DNA of 64,000 nt from Fimenecus sp963590415 (GTDB taxonomy: Bacteria > Bacillota > Clostridia > Oscillospirales > Acutalibacteraceae). The notes beneath the pieces are model-generated. The model was not told where the DNA came from. It saw nothing but the letters and a program-made list of their open reading frames with translations, and did not search any database. This document shows positions 49,091 through 59,066 of this stretch, in pieces. The stretch is from assembly GCA_963590415.1 (NCBI GenBank), contig CAVAPB010000001.1, positions 168,620 through 232,619 on the forward strand. The letters run 5' to 3'. Within the stretch, counting starts at the first letter, position 1. Every line of letters begins with the position of its first letter. The position numbers were made by a program, and so were the translations under genes.

Positions 49091-50140
49091 ATGGAACGCA
49101 GAATTACGAAAACCGTTAAAGCGGGAAATGTAAGCATAGGCTCGGGCAGTAAAATTACCGTTCAGTCAATGCTCAATGTCCCCGCTCACAATACAGACGG
49201 AAATGTCGCTCAGGCGGTTGAGCTTGAAAAGGCAGGGTGTGAAATAGTCCGCCTTACGGTGCCCGACCTTGAGGCGGTAAAGACGCTTTATGCCGTAAAG
49301 AACGCTGTTAAAATACCCGTTGTCGCGGATATTCATTTTGACTATAAATGTGCGCTTGAAAGCGTTGCGGCAGGCGTTGACAAGATAAGAATAAATCCCG
49401 GTAATATCGGCTCGGACGACAGGATAAAGGCTGTTGCCGACGCTTGCAGGCAGAAGAATATTCCGATAAGAATAGGCGTAAATTCGGGTTCGCTTGAAAA
49501 GGATTTGCTTAAAAAGTACGGTCATGTAACGCCCGAGGCTCTTTGTGAGAGCGCTCTGCGCCACGCTTCACTGCTTGAAAAGTTCGACTTTAACGATATT
49601 GTAATTTCGATAAAGTCCTCGGATGTGCCGACTATGGTTGCGGCTTACAGGCTCGTGGCAGAGCAGTGCGATTATCCGCTCCATCTCGGTGTTACCGAAG
49701 CGGGCACAAAGCATATGGGCATGCTTAAATCCGCCGCAGGAATAGGTTCGCTTTTGCTTGACGGTATCGGCGACACAATCAGGGTTTCGCTCACGGCAGA
49801 CCCCGTTGCGGAGGTTGTGGCAGGCTTTGACATTCTTAAAGCTGTCGGTATTAAAAAGGACTGCCCGCAGATAGTTTCGTGTCCTACCTGCGGAAGAACA
49901 AAAATCGATTTGATTTCGCTTGCGGAAAAGGTCGAAAAAGAGCTTGCGAATGTTCACAAGCCGATAAAGGTTGCGGTTATGGGCTGTGCGGTAAACGGCC
50001 CCGGCGAAGCGAAAGAGGCTGATATCGGAGTTGCCGGCGGCGACGGCTTCGGACTTATTTTCAAGCACGGAGAAATTCTTAAAAAGGTTCCCGAGGATAA
50101 GATAGTCGAGGAGCTGCTCAAGGAAATAGATAATTTATAA
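49091..50140 (+). CDS. ispG: 4-hydroxy-3-methylbut-2-enyl diphosphate synthase
   Basis: IspG (GcpE) is the iron-sulfur enzyme of the late MEP pathway. The 349-residue length fits the short bacterial form. The protein opens with VKAGNVSIGSGSKITVQSML, and the 4Fe-4S cysteines lie in VSCPTCGRT and in VMGCAVNGPGEA. It lies 14 bases after rseP. It functions with dxr in the same operon. Confidence 0.97.
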   Translation: MERRITKTVKAGNVSIGSGSKITVQSMLNVPAHNTDGNVAQAVELEKAGCEIVRLTVPDLEAVKTLYAVKNAVKIPVVADIHFDYKCALESVAAGVDKIRINPGNIGSDDRIKAVADACRQKNIPIRIGVNSGSLEKDLLKKYGHVTPEALCESALRHASLLEKFDFNDIVISIKSSDVPTMVAAYRLVAEQCDYPLHLGVTEAGTKHMGMLKSAAGIGSLLLDGIGDTIRVSLTADPVAEVVAGFDILKAVGIKKDCPQIVSCPTCGRTKIDLISLAEKVEKELANVHKPIKVAVMGCAVNGPGEAKEADIGVAGGDGFGLIFKHGEILKKVPEDKIVEELLKEIDNL

Positions 50141-50159
50141 CTAACAAGGATTTACATAT

Positions 50160-53100
50160 ATGAACGGTTTTTACGATTTGTTCGCAGAGTTTGCGGACAA
50201 ACTTTCGAAATATGACAGAGCGCTTAAAACGGCAAGGGTTTTAAGGCTTCTCAAAAGCAGTGATGAGGCGGGCGACAGCATTACGGCGGTCGTCTTTTTC
50301 CCCATACTTATGTCCGAGAGAACGGTGGACGCGATAGGCAAGATTATCGCAAGAGGACTTGAAATTTCCGAGTTTTCAATCGAGCCTGTGTTTGACGGAG
50401 CTCTTTTGACAAACAAGTACGACGGCGAGCTGCGTGAAATTATAAAGCGCAGGATTGTTGTCGCAAACGGCTTCTTGGAGGACTGCGTTTTTTCATACGA
50501 GCCGAACGGCGAACTGCACATTAAGCTTGCGCACGGCGGCAGGGATGTCCTTTGCACGGCAGGCTGCGACAAGGCGGTGGAGAGACTTCTCAAGGAGCGT
50601 TTCGGCGCCGACTTAAAGGTGTTTATCGAGCAGGAAGAGGAGAGCGAGGACTCCGCACAGGCTCTTATACAGAAGCAGCAGCAGATTGACGAGCAAATGC
50701 GTGAAAAGCAGATAAACGCAAAGCCCGTCAAAAAAGACGAGCCTGTGAAAGCCGAGGTTGTGGAAGAGGGCTATCCTTACTATACCGACAGTCTGAAGGT
50801 CATTTACGGCAATAAGATAAAGGGCGCTCCCATGAAAATGGAGGACATTACCTCCACCGACGACCGTGTTACCGTATGGGGCCGTATTTTCGGCTTTGAG
50901 TCACGCCTTACAAGGAACGGCGACAAGTACATAATTTCGTTTAATATCACGGACGACACATATTCCTATTCGGCTGTCATTTTTGAAAAAAAGGACTATT
51001 GCGACGACCTGCTCAACTATATTTCCGACGGCAAATATATCGTTATGTCGGGCTCAATGTCGTTTGACAAGTACAGGGGCGAGAATGTTATCAACCCGAG
51101 AAGCATTTGCCTTGTTACGCCGATTGAAAAGCAGGATAACGCTCCCGAAAAGAGAGTCGAGCTCCACCTGCATACCAATATGTCGGCAATGGACGGTATG
51201 ACGCCGCCCGACGAGCTTGTCAAAAGGGCTATAAGCTGGGGACACAAGGCTATTGCCATAACCGACCACGGCTGTGTTCAGGGCTTCCCCGACGCCGCAA
51301 ACGCCGCAAAGGGCAAGATAAAAATCATATACGGCGTTGAGGCTTATTTTGTCGACGATATGAAAGACCCCGAGGTCGCAATTAAGGATTTGCCGACATA
51401 TCATATGATAATCCTTGTCAAGAACTCGGTGGGTCTTAAAAATCTTTACAAGCTTGTCTCAATGTCAAACATAAACTATTTTTACAAGAAGCCGAGAATG
51501 CCAAAGTCCGAAATCATAAAGCACAGAGAGGGACTTATCATAGGCTCGGCGTGCGAGGCGGGCAATCTTTACAGGGCAATACTTGACGAGCTTCCCGACG
51601 AGGAAATTGCCGAGATAGCGTCGTTCTATGATTATATTGAAATTCAGCCCACGGGTAACAACAGGTTTATGCTTGAGGCTCATTCGGACCCGAACGCAAA
51701 AAATCCCGAGAGAAATAAGAGATACGATAAAATAACCTGCGTTGAGGATATTGAAAACATCAACAGACGGCTCATATCCGTTGCGGACGGCCTCGGGAAA
51801 CCGGTTGTTGCGACGGGAGATGTGCATTTTCTTGACCCCGTTGACTCGCAGTACAGGGCTATACTTATGGCAGGTCAGGGCTTTGAGGATGCGGACAAGC
51901 AGGCTCCGCTTTATTTCAAAACCACGGAGGAAATGCTCTCCGACCTCGCTTATCTCGGCGAGGAGACCGCAAAAGAGGTTGTTATAACAAACCCGAATAA
52001 AATTGCGGATATGATTGAAACGCTTATTCCGTTCCCCAACGGCACATATCAGCCGTCCATCGAGGGAAGTGAGGAGCAGCTTCGTGAAATATGCTGGACA
52101 AAGGCTAAGGAATGGTACGAAAAAGACGGTGTTATTCCCGAAATCGTTTTGACCCGACTTAACAGGGAGCTTGACTCCATTATCGAGAACGGATTTGCTG
52201 TCCTTTATATAATTGCGCAAAAGCTTGTATGGGACTCCGAGGACCACGGCTATCATGTCGGTTCGAGAGGTTCGGTAGGCTCGTCGTTCGTTGCGACAAT
52301 GGCGGGTATTTCCGAGGTTAACCCACTTGCACCGCATTACAGATGTCCCAAGTGTAAATATTCCGAATTCTTTACGCACGGCGAGTACGGTTCGGGCTTT
52401 GATATGCCTAAAAAGAACTGCCCCGAATGCGGCGAGCCGCTTATCCGTGACGGTCACGAAATTCCGTTTGAAACCTTCCTCGGCTTCCACGGCGACAAGG
52501 CGCCCGATATAGACCTTAACTTCTCTGGCGAGTATCAGGGCAAGGCTCACAGATACACAGAGGAGCTGTTCGGCTCAAGCCATGTCTTTAAGGCGGGTAC
52601 AACCGCTTCCGTTGCCGAGAAAACGGCGTTCGGATTTGTAAAAAAATATCTTGAAAGCAAGGGGAAAACCGTTTCGAGAGCCGAAGAGGACAGGCTTACC
52701 GTCGGCTGTACCGGCGTCAAGAGGACAACGGGTCAGCACCCCGGAGGAATGGTCGTTGTTCCCAATGCCTATGATGTTTACGATTTCACACCCGTTCAGT
52801 ATCCTGCCGACGACACCTCCAGCGATATGGAGACAACACATTTCGACTTCCACTCGCTCCACGATACAATTCTTAAGCTTGATATTCTCGGACACGATGT
52901 TCCCACGCTTTACAAGCACCTTGAGGATTTGACGGGAATACCCGTAATGGATGTCGATGTCTGCGACCCGAAGATAGTAAGCCTTTGTACCTCGCCCGAG
53001 GCGCTCGGCGTTACTGCGGAGGATATAAGCTGGCCTACGGGAACGCTTTCAATCCCCGAAATGGGCACCTCGTTTGTATGTCAGATGCTTATCGAGGCGC

Positions 53101-53948
53101 AGCCCAAGACCTTCTCCGACCTGCTTCAGATTTCGGGACTTTCACACGGTACGGATGTTTGGAACGGCAATGCGCAGGACCTTATACACAACGGCACCTG
53201 CACCATTTCGGAGGTTATCGGCTGCCGTGACGGCATTATGACATATCTTCTCCATGCGGGACTTGAACCGAGTATGGCGTTCAATATTATGGAGAAAACA
53301 AGAAAGGGTATTGTCGCAAAGATGGGCTTCCCCGAGGGTGCGGAGGAAGCGATGAAGGCTTGCAATGTCCCCCAGTGGTATATGGACTCCTGCCGTAAGA
53401 TAAAATATATGTTCCCCAAGGCTCATGCGGCGGCGTATGTAATTGCGGCGCTGAGACTCGGTTGGTACAAGATATACAGACCTCTTGAATACTACACGGC
53501 GTTTTTGACCGTGCGAGGCGGCGATTTGGACGCGTCAACCGTTATCAAGGGCAGAACGGCTGTCCGTGATAAAATGAAAGAAATTGACCAGAAGGTCAGG
53601 GAGAAAACCGCTTCCGCCAAGGATAAGGACCAATACACCGCTCTACAGGTCGTAAACGAAATGATGGCAAGAAATGTCGAGCTGCTTCCCGTCGATATAT
53701 ATAAGTCCAAGGCAAAGGATTATATGATTGAGGACGGAAAAATCCGTATGCCGTTCGGTGCTCTTTCGGGAGTCGGCGACAGCGCGGCAATCCCGCTTGC
53801 GGCGGCAAGAGACGACGGAAAAGGCGAATTCGTTTCTATTGAGGATTTTGCACAGAGGGCAAAGGCGGGTAAAGCAACGATAGAATTGCTCAAAGAGTGC
53901 GGCGCCTTCGGCGACCTGCCGGAATCCTCGCAGTTATCTCTGTTTTGA
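50160..53948 (+). CDS. polC: DNA polymerase III PolC without the exonuclease domain
   Basis: PolC is the replicative polymerase of Firmicutes. This one has 1262 residues, about 175 less than B. subtilis PolC. The order is an N-terminal domain, an OB fold (about 240-320, VTVWGRIFGFESRLTRNG), the PHP domain (start about 337, VELHLHTNMSAMDGMTP with AITDHG), a zinc knuckle (CPKCKY...CPECG), polymerase palm (APDIDLNFSGEYQ) and C-terminal domains. The 3'-5' exonuclease that normally splits the PHP domain is missing: YGVEAYFVDD (about 391-400) runs in about ten residues into LPTYHMIILVKNSVGLKNLYKLV. The frame is uninterrupted, so it is a clean lack, not a frameshift. Proofreading must come from elsewhere. 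Confidence 0.95.
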   Translation: MNGFYDLFAEFADKLSKYDRALKTARVLRLLKSSDEAGDSITAVVFFPILMSERTVDAIGKIIARGLEISEFSIEPVFDGALLTNKYDGELREIIKRRIVVANGFLEDCVFSYEPNGELHIKLAHGGRDVLCTAGCDKAVERLLKERFGADLKVFIEQEEESEDSAQALIQKQQQIDEQMREKQINAKPVKKDEPVKAEVVEEGYPYYTDSLKVIYGNKIKGAPMKMEDITSTDDRVTVWGRIFGFESRLTRNGDKYIISFNITDDTYSYSAVIFEKKDYCDDLLNYISDGKYIVMSGSMSFDKYRGENVINPRSICLVTPIEKQDNAPEKRVELHLHTNMSAMDGMTPPDELVKRAISWGHKAIAITDHGCVQGFPDAANAAKGKIKIIYGVEAYFVDDMKDPEVAIKDLPTYHMIILVKNSVGLKNLYKLVSMSNINYFYKKPRMPKSEIIKHREGLIIGSACEAGNLYRAILDELPDEEIAEIASFYDYIEIQPTGNNRFMLEAHSDPNAKNPERNKRYDKITCVEDIENINRRLISVADGLGKPVVATGDVHFLDPVDSQYRAILMAGQGFEDADKQAPLYFKTTEEMLSDLAYLGEETAKEVVITNPNKIADMIETLIPFPNGTYQPSIEGSEEQLREICWTKAKEWYEKDGVIPEIVLTRLNRELDSIIENGFAVLYIIAQKLVWDSEDHGYHVGSRGSVGSSFVATMAGISEVNPLAPHYRCPKCKYSEFFTHGEYGSGFDMPKKNCPECGEPLIRDGHEIPFETFLGFHGDKAPDIDLNFSGEYQGKAHRYTEELFGSSHVFKAGTTASVAEKTAFGFVKKYLESKGKTVSRAEEDRLTVGCTGVKRTTGQHPGGMVVVPNAYDVYDFTPVQYPADDTSSDMETTHFDFHSLHDTILKLDILGHDVPTLYKHLEDLTGIPVMDVDVCDPKIVSLCTSPEALGVTAEDISWPTGTLSIPEMGTSFVCQMLIEAQPKTFSDLLQISGLSHGTDVWNGNAQDLIHNGTCTISEVIGCRDGIMTYLLHAGLEPSMAFNIMEKTRKGIVAKMGFPEGAEEAMKACNVPQWYMDSCRKIKYMFPKAHAAAYVIAALRLGWYKIYRPLEYYTAFLTVRGGDLDASTVIKGRTAVRDKMKEIDQKVREKTASAKDKDQYTALQVVNEMMARNVELLPVDIYKSKAKDYMIEDGKIRMPFGALSGVGDSAAIPLAAARDDGKGEFVSIEDFAQRAKAGKATIELLKECGAFGDLPESSQLSLF

Positions 53949-53979
53949 CAATTATTGCTTTTTGAAAGGCTGGCTTTAT

Positions 53980-54621
53980 ATGAGAGAAAAACTTGTAAAA
54001 TATCTTGATAAGGTATTTATAATGCTTATGACGATTGATCTTGTGCTTATTGTTTTGGGGAGCGCATTTATCATTTCCGACAAGGCGTTTGTAAAGAACG
54101 CACAAAAAACGGTAGGATATATTTCCCAAGCGGAAAAGCAGGAGAACGGCAAAAAGAAGTATTCCGTTCTGTATTATGCAGACGACGGACAGCATTATGC
54201 CGAATACGGCTACGGAGACGAATACACATACATCGGTGAGACGGTGTCGATGTATTTCAACAAGGAAAACCCCGAAGAAATATTTATAAAAACGGCAACC
54301 GTATGGTATGTGCTTCTTTACCTCGGAATAGTTCTTGCGGCGGCGGAGGCAATCGCTTATTTACCGCTTAAAAAGCGTGAGGTGCTCTACAAGGAAAATC
54401 TCAAGGCGTTTTGTCGGGTCAAAGAAACAAGAGAGTCCTGGTTTACGGGTAAAATCCTTGTCTGCGACAGCTCGGCTGTTCCCGCAAGAAACGGCAAGCC
54501 GTTTTTGAGCGGAGCGGTCAATAAAAAATATGCGAAGTCTGTCAAAAACAAATCGCTCGCAGTATATTATCACGCAAAAAATCCGAACATATACATTGTT
54601 GATACAAAGACGAAATATTAA
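53980..54621 (+). CDS. DUF3592-like membrane protein
   Basis: This 213-residue protein has two hydrophobic segments (about 12-34, VFIMLMTIDLVLIVLGSAFI, and about 105-128, WYVLLYLGIVLAAAEAIAYL). A short beta-rich stretch between them (about 45-95, TVGYISQAEKQENGKKKYSV with YIGETVSMYFNKENPEEIFI) is the pattern of DUF3592 proteins. The last third is basic and cytoplasmic. The function is unknown. The ATG at 53980 is chosen over a TTG at 53962. It lies 30 bases after polC and may be part of that transcript or of the next gene's. Confidence 0.7.
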   Translation: MREKLVKYLDKVFIMLMTIDLVLIVLGSAFIISDKAFVKNAQKTVGYISQAEKQENGKKKYSVLYYADDGQHYAEYGYGDEYTYIGETVSMYFNKENPEEIFIKTATVWYVLLYLGIVLAAAEAIAYLPLKKREVLYKENLKAFCRVKETRESWFTGKILVCDSSAVPARNGKPFLSGAVNKKYAKSVKNKSLAVYYHAKNPNIYIVDTKTKY

Positions 54622-54645
54622 ATTCCGAAAGGAAGGGGATATATT

Positions 54646-56115
54646 ATGACAGTATTATGGATAATCCTCGGCGTTATAGCGGCGCTTATCGTGTTTACGC
54701 TCATAAAAGCGGCATTCTGGAAAGCAAAGCCCGTTGAAACTGCCGAGAAGCAGGAGCCCGAGAATGTTGATTTTGACCGCTATTGCAAGAATTTGAGCGA
54801 CGCTATCAAAATCAAGACCATCTCGAACTATGACAGGGAGCTTGTCGATTGGAACGAGTTTGATAAGTTCCATAAGTTTTTGGAGGAGCGTTATCCGCTT
54901 ATCCATAAAACTATGACAAAGACGAAGATTGCAGACGCAAGCCTTGTGTTCAAATGGGAGGGCACGGATCCGTCTCTTGACGGTATTGCGCTTTTGGCGC
55001 ATCAGGATGTCGTGCCGATAAACGAGGGAACATGGGACGATTGGAACCACGACCCGTTTGAGGGTTATAACGACGGCGAGTTCATCTGGGGCAGAGGCGC
55101 TCTTGATATGAAAAACCATCTTATAGCTGTTATGGAGAGCGTTGAACAGCTTATTGCCGACGGCTATGTGCCGAAGCGCACGGTGTATATCTGCCTCGGA
55201 CACAACGAGGAGGTTGTTGCCGCACCCGACAACGGAGCAAAGCAGATTGCACAGTATCTCAAGGAGCAGGGAGTTCATCTCGAAGCGGTTGTAGACGAGG
55301 GCGGCGCAATTCTTCCCGTAAATGTCAAGGGCGTGCTTGACTGCAATCTTGCAGGAGTAGGTATTGCCGAAAAGGGCAGCGTAAATTATGAAATCAGCGT
55401 AAACGCAAAGGGCGGACATTCGTCGCAGCCGCCGGAGCACACGGCTATCGGACATCTTGCCGATGTTATAAAGGATATTGAGGGACATCAGTTCAAGGCG
55501 AGCATGCCGCAGTTTGTATACGACCTGTTTACGCAAATAGGAAAGCGTTGCACATATCCCGTAAGGCTTGTTGCATGCAACCTTAAAATATTAAAGCCCT
55601 TGGTTCTTAAAATAATGACTAAAATTCCTCCTGCAGCTTCGCTTATCCGCACCTGCACGGCGGTTACAATGGCTTCGGGCAGTCCGCAGTTCAATGTGTT
55701 GCCGCAGAAGGCTTCAATTACCGTCAACTTCCGCACTATGCCCGGATGTACTATGGATGATGTCGAAAAGCATATCAGAAAGAGCGTGAGAAACAAGAAT
55801 ATAGATGTTAAATTCCTTGTCGGCAAAGAGGCGTCGCAGGTTTCTCCAACCGACTCCAAGGCGTTTAGGACCATCAAAGAGTTGTGCGAGAGCGCAGACA
55901 GCAAAAACCTTGTGGCGCCGTTCCTTGTAATGGGTGGCACGGACTCTTACAATTATGAGTGCGTATGTGAAAACATTTACAGATTTTCTCCGTTTGTTTC
56001 TGACACGAAGCTTTTGCTTTGCACGCATGGAACAAACGAGAGACTTCCGCTCAGCGCTGTCGAGGGTGCGCTCACATTCTTTAAGCGTTATATCAAAAAA
56101 ATGACTCAGGACTGA
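54646..56115 (+). CDS. M20-family peptidase with N-terminal membrane anchor
   Basis: This metal-dependent amidohydrolase of 489 residues starts with one membrane helix (LWIILGVIAALIVFTLIKAAF). The catalytic domain has the metal ligands in LLAHQDVVPI, WGRGALDMKNHLIAVM and CLGHNEEV, and the dimerisation domain includes GGHSSQPPEHTAIG. It resembles the PM20D1/Cps1 branch, which act as carboxypeptidases or N-acyl amino acid hydrolases. The catalytic domain may face outside or inside; the helix alone does not show. GAAAGGAAGGGG precedes the ATG. Confidence 0.88.
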   Translation: MTVLWIILGVIAALIVFTLIKAAFWKAKPVETAEKQEPENVDFDRYCKNLSDAIKIKTISNYDRELVDWNEFDKFHKFLEERYPLIHKTMTKTKIADASLVFKWEGTDPSLDGIALLAHQDVVPINEGTWDDWNHDPFEGYNDGEFIWGRGALDMKNHLIAVMESVEQLIADGYVPKRTVYICLGHNEEVVAAPDNGAKQIAQYLKEQGVHLEAVVDEGGAILPVNVKGVLDCNLAGVGIAEKGSVNYEISVNAKGGHSSQPPEHTAIGHLADVIKDIEGHQFKASMPQFVYDLFTQIGKRCTYPVRLVACNLKILKPLVLKIMTKIPPAASLIRTCTAVTMASGSPQFNVLPQKASITVNFRTMPGCTMDDVEKHIRKSVRNKNIDVKFLVGKEASQVSPTDSKAFRTIKELCESADSKNLVAPFLVMGGTDSYNYECVCENIYRFSPFVSDTKLLLCTHGTNERLPLSAVEGALTFFKRYIKKMTQD

Positions 56116-56143
56116 TGTGAAAATCAGCTTTTGAGCGGCTTTA

Positions 56144-56180
56144 ACGGACATTCCTTTGCGGGATGTCCGTAATTTTTTAT
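56144..56180 (+). terminator. Terminator of the M20 peptidase gene
   Basis: ACGGACATTCC and GGGATGTCCGT form an 11-bp stem with one G-T pair, followed by AATTTTTTAT. Confidence 0.88.
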
Positions 56181-56238
56181 AATAATTGCCTTTGAGTGTA
56201 AAAAAATTGAAAAAACAGTAGCATTATATATTTTTTTC

Positions 56239-56291
56239 TGTTATAATAGCAAAGGTTAATTCTGTCAATGGGCATTTTATGCCCTTTTGAC
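56239..56291 (+). promoter_or_regulatory. Extended -10 promoter and leader hairpin of ppdK
   Basis: TGTTATAAT (56239-56247) is an extended -10 element without a clear -35. In the leader, GTCAA-T-GGGCAT and ATGCCC-TT-TTGAC (56264-56291) form a hairpin about 40 bases before the ppdK start. It may act on mRNA stability or translation. Confidence 0.6.
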
Positions 56292-56332
56292 AACCATTTT
56301 TAATTAGTTAAAAATTTTTGGAGGTATGTAAA

Positions 56333-58969
56333 ATGGCAAACAAATGGGTTTACATGTTCAGCGAAGGCGACATGACCATGCGTAACCTTCTCGGCGGTAA
56401 AGGCGCTAACCTTGCCGAGATGACTGCTATCGGTCTTCCTGTTCCTCAGGGCTTCACAATCACTACGGAAGCTTGCACACAGTACTATGAAGACGGCAGA
56501 AAAATAAACGACGAAATCATGGCTCAGGCTATGGAAGGCGTTAAGAAAATGGAAGAGATCAACGGCAAAAAGTTCGGCGATCTTACAAATCCGCTTCTTG
56601 TATCGGTTCGTTCGGGTGCTCGCGCTTCGATGCCCGGTATGATGGACACAATCCTTAACCTCGGTCTTAACGATGAGGTTGTTGCGGCTATGATCGCAGG
56701 CAACCCCGATCCCAAGTTTGAGAGATTCGTTTACGACTCATACAGAAGATTTATTCAGATGTTCTCCGACGTTGTTATGGAGGTCGGCAAGAAGTATTTT
56801 GAACAGCTTATCGACGCTATGAAGGAAAAGAAGGGCGTTAAGTTCGACATCGAGCTTACTGCCGCTGACCTTAAAGAACTTGCAGAGCAGTTCAAGGCTG
56901 AATACAAGAAACAGCTCGGCGAAGACTTCCCGTCAGATCCGGTTGTTCAGTTGAAGCTTGCTATTGAGGCTGTTTTCCGTTCATGGGACAACCCCCGTGC
57001 AAACGTATACCGTCGTGATAACGACATTCCGTACTCATGGGGTACTGCAGTAAACGTAATGCCCATGGTATTCGGTAACCTTAACAATGAGTCCGGTACA
57101 GGCGTTGCATTTACCCGTGATCCCGCTACAGGCGAGAACAAGCTTATGGGTGAGTTCCTTATCAACGCACAGGGCGAGGACGTTGTTGCAGGCGTTCGTA
57201 CTCCCATGCCGATTGCTCAGATGGAGGAAGAATTCCCCGAAGCATACGCTGAATTCCTCAAGGTTTGCGAAACGCTCGAAAACCATTATCACGATATGCA
57301 GGATATGGAGTTCACTGTTGAAAACAAGAAGCTCTATATGCTCCAGTGCCGTAACGGTAAGAGAACCGCACAGGCTGCTCTCAAGATAGCTTGCGACCTC
57401 GTTGACGAGGGACACAAGACTGAGGCTGAGGCTGTTGCAATGATCGACCCCCGTAACCTCGACACACTTCTTCACCCGCAGTTTGACGCTGCCGCTTTGA
57501 AGGCTGCTACTCCCATGGGCAAGGGCCTCGGCGCATCTCCCGGTGCTGCTTGCGGTAAGGTTGTATTTACGGCTGACGATGCAGAAGCTTGGAACGCTAA
57601 GGGCGAAAAGGTTGTTCTTGTTCGTCTTGAAACCTCTCCCGAGGACATCACGGGTATGAAGGCTGCTCAGGGTATCCTCACAGTTCGCGGCGGTATGACC
57701 TCGCACGCTGCAGTTGTTGCCCGCGGTATGGGTACTTGCTGCGTTTCGGGTTGCGGCGACATCGTTATGGATGAAGAAAACAAGAAGTTCACTCTCGGCG
57801 GTAAGGAATTCCACGAGGGAGACTATATTTCAATCGACGGCTCAACAGGTAATATCTATGACGGAGTTATCCCGACTGTTGACGCTCAGATCGCAGGTGA
57901 ATTCGGAAGAATTATGGGCTGGGCTGATAAGTACAGAAAGCTCAAGGTTCGTACAAATGCCGATACTCCCGCAGATGCTAAGAAGGCAAGAGAGCTCGGC
58001 GCAGAGGGCATCGGTCTTTGCCGTACAGAGCATATGTTCTTCGAGGCTGACAGAATCGCTGCTTTCCGTGAGATGATTTGCTCGGATACAGTTGAAGAGA
58101 GAGAAGCTGCTCTTGAGAAGATTCTTCCCTATCAGCAGTCAGACTTTGAGAAGCTCTATGAAGCTCTTGAGGGCTGCCCCGTAACAATCCGCTTCCTTGA
58201 TCCGCCTCTTCATGAGTTCGTTCCCACGGAGGAAGACGACATCAAGAAGCTTGCAGACGCACAGGGTAAGACAGTTGAGCAGATTAAGGCTATTATCGCT
58301 TCTCTTCATGAGTTTAACCCGATGATGGGTCATCGCGGACTTCGTCTTGCAGTTACTTATCCGGAAATCGCTAAGATGCAGACAAAGGCTGTTATCCGTG
58401 CGGCTGTAAATGTTCAGAAGGCTCATCCCGATTGGACAGTATGCCCCGAGATTATGATTCCTCTTTCATGCGACGCTAAGGAACTTAAGTTCGTTAAGGA
58501 TATAGTAGTTGCTACAGCTGACGCTGAAATCGCTGCCGCAGGTTCTTCAATGAAGTACGAAGTAGGTACTATGATTGAGATCCCGAGAGCTGCTCTTACG
58601 GCAGGCGACATCGCTAAGGAAGCTGAGTTCTTCTGCTTCGGCACTAACGACCTTACCCAGATGACTTACGGTTTCAGCCGTGACGACGCAGGCAAGTTCC
58701 TCAATGCTTACTATGACAACAAGATCTTCGAGAACGATCCGTTTGCTAAGCTCGACCAGACAGGCGTTGGTCAGCTTATGGAAATGGCAGTTAAGAACGG
58801 TAAGGCAACCCGTCCTTCACTTCACTGCGGCATCTGCGGTGAGCACGGCGGCGATCCGTCATCTGTTGAGTTCTGCCACAAGATCGGTCTTGACTATGTT
58901 TCATGCTCACCGTTCCGTGTTCCGATTGCCCGTCTTGCTGCTGCGCAGGCTGCAATCGCTGAGATGTAA
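56333..58969 (+). CDS. ppdK: Pyruvate, phosphate dikinase
   Basis: PPDK reversibly makes PEP, AMP and PPi from pyruvate, ATP and Pi. In anaerobes it serves in PPi-linked glycolysis. The 878-residue length is normal. The ATP-grasp domain is N-terminal (LLGGKGANLAEM; LVSVRSGARASMPGMMDT). The swivelling domain carries the catalytic histidine in RGGMTSHAAVVARGMG at about 450-470. The PEP/pyruvate barrel has GAEGIGLCRTEHMF and ends with LHCGICGEHGGDPSSVEF, which includes the catalytic cysteine. The ATG at 56333 follows GGAGG by eight bases. Codon use is that of a highly expressed gene. Confidence 0.98.
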   Translation: MANKWVYMFSEGDMTMRNLLGGKGANLAEMTAIGLPVPQGFTITTEACTQYYEDGRKINDEIMAQAMEGVKKMEEINGKKFGDLTNPLLVSVRSGARASMPGMMDTILNLGLNDEVVAAMIAGNPDPKFERFVYDSYRRFIQMFSDVVMEVGKKYFEQLIDAMKEKKGVKFDIELTAADLKELAEQFKAEYKKQLGEDFPSDPVVQLKLAIEAVFRSWDNPRANVYRRDNDIPYSWGTAVNVMPMVFGNLNNESGTGVAFTRDPATGENKLMGEFLINAQGEDVVAGVRTPMPIAQMEEEFPEAYAEFLKVCETLENHYHDMQDMEFTVENKKLYMLQCRNGKRTAQAALKIACDLVDEGHKTEAEAVAMIDPRNLDTLLHPQFDAAALKAATPMGKGLGASPGAACGKVVFTADDAEAWNAKGEKVVLVRLETSPEDITGMKAAQGILTVRGGMTSHAAVVARGMGTCCVSGCGDIVMDEENKKFTLGGKEFHEGDYISIDGSTGNIYDGVIPTVDAQIAGEFGRIMGWADKYRKLKVRTNADTPADAKKARELGAEGIGLCRTEHMFFEADRIAAFREMICSDTVEEREAALEKILPYQQSDFEKLYEALEGCPVTIRFLDPPLHEFVPTEEDDIKKLADAQGKTVEQIKAIIASLHEFNPMMGHRGLRLAVTYPEIAKMQTKAVIRAAVNVQKAHPDWTVCPEIMIPLSCDAKELKFVKDIVVATADAEIAAAGSSMKYEVGTMIEIPRAALTAGDIAKEAEFFCFGTNDLTQMTYGFSRDDAGKFLNAYYDNKIFENDPFAKLDQTGVGQLMEMAVKNGKATRPSLHCGICGEHGGDPSSVEFCHKIGLDYVSCSPFRVPIARLAAAQAAIAEM

Positions 58970-59013
58970 TTCACTCAAACGGATTAAAGCGTGAAGCGTA
59001 ACTCATAAACTTA

Positions 59014-59044
59014 CCCCGTACCTTGAAAAAGGTGCGGGGTTTTG
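59014..59044 (+). terminator. Terminator of ppdK (first copy of a 36-bp repeat)
   Basis: CCCCGTACCTT and AAGGTGCGGGG pair around GAAA, followed by TTTTG. The 36 bases 59011-59046 recur exactly at 60243-60278 after fic. Confidence 0.9.
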
Positions 59045-59066
59045 TGATTGTGTATTATTTTGCTGA

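Noticed and set aside
51465..52550. Open frame of 361 codons on the minus strand inside polC
   Set aside because: It is antisense to conserved PolC domains and carries no recognisable motif.
57035..57814. Open frame of 259 codons on the minus strand inside ppdK
   Set aside because: ppdK has strong codon bias that keeps the reverse frame open; no start signal or motif.
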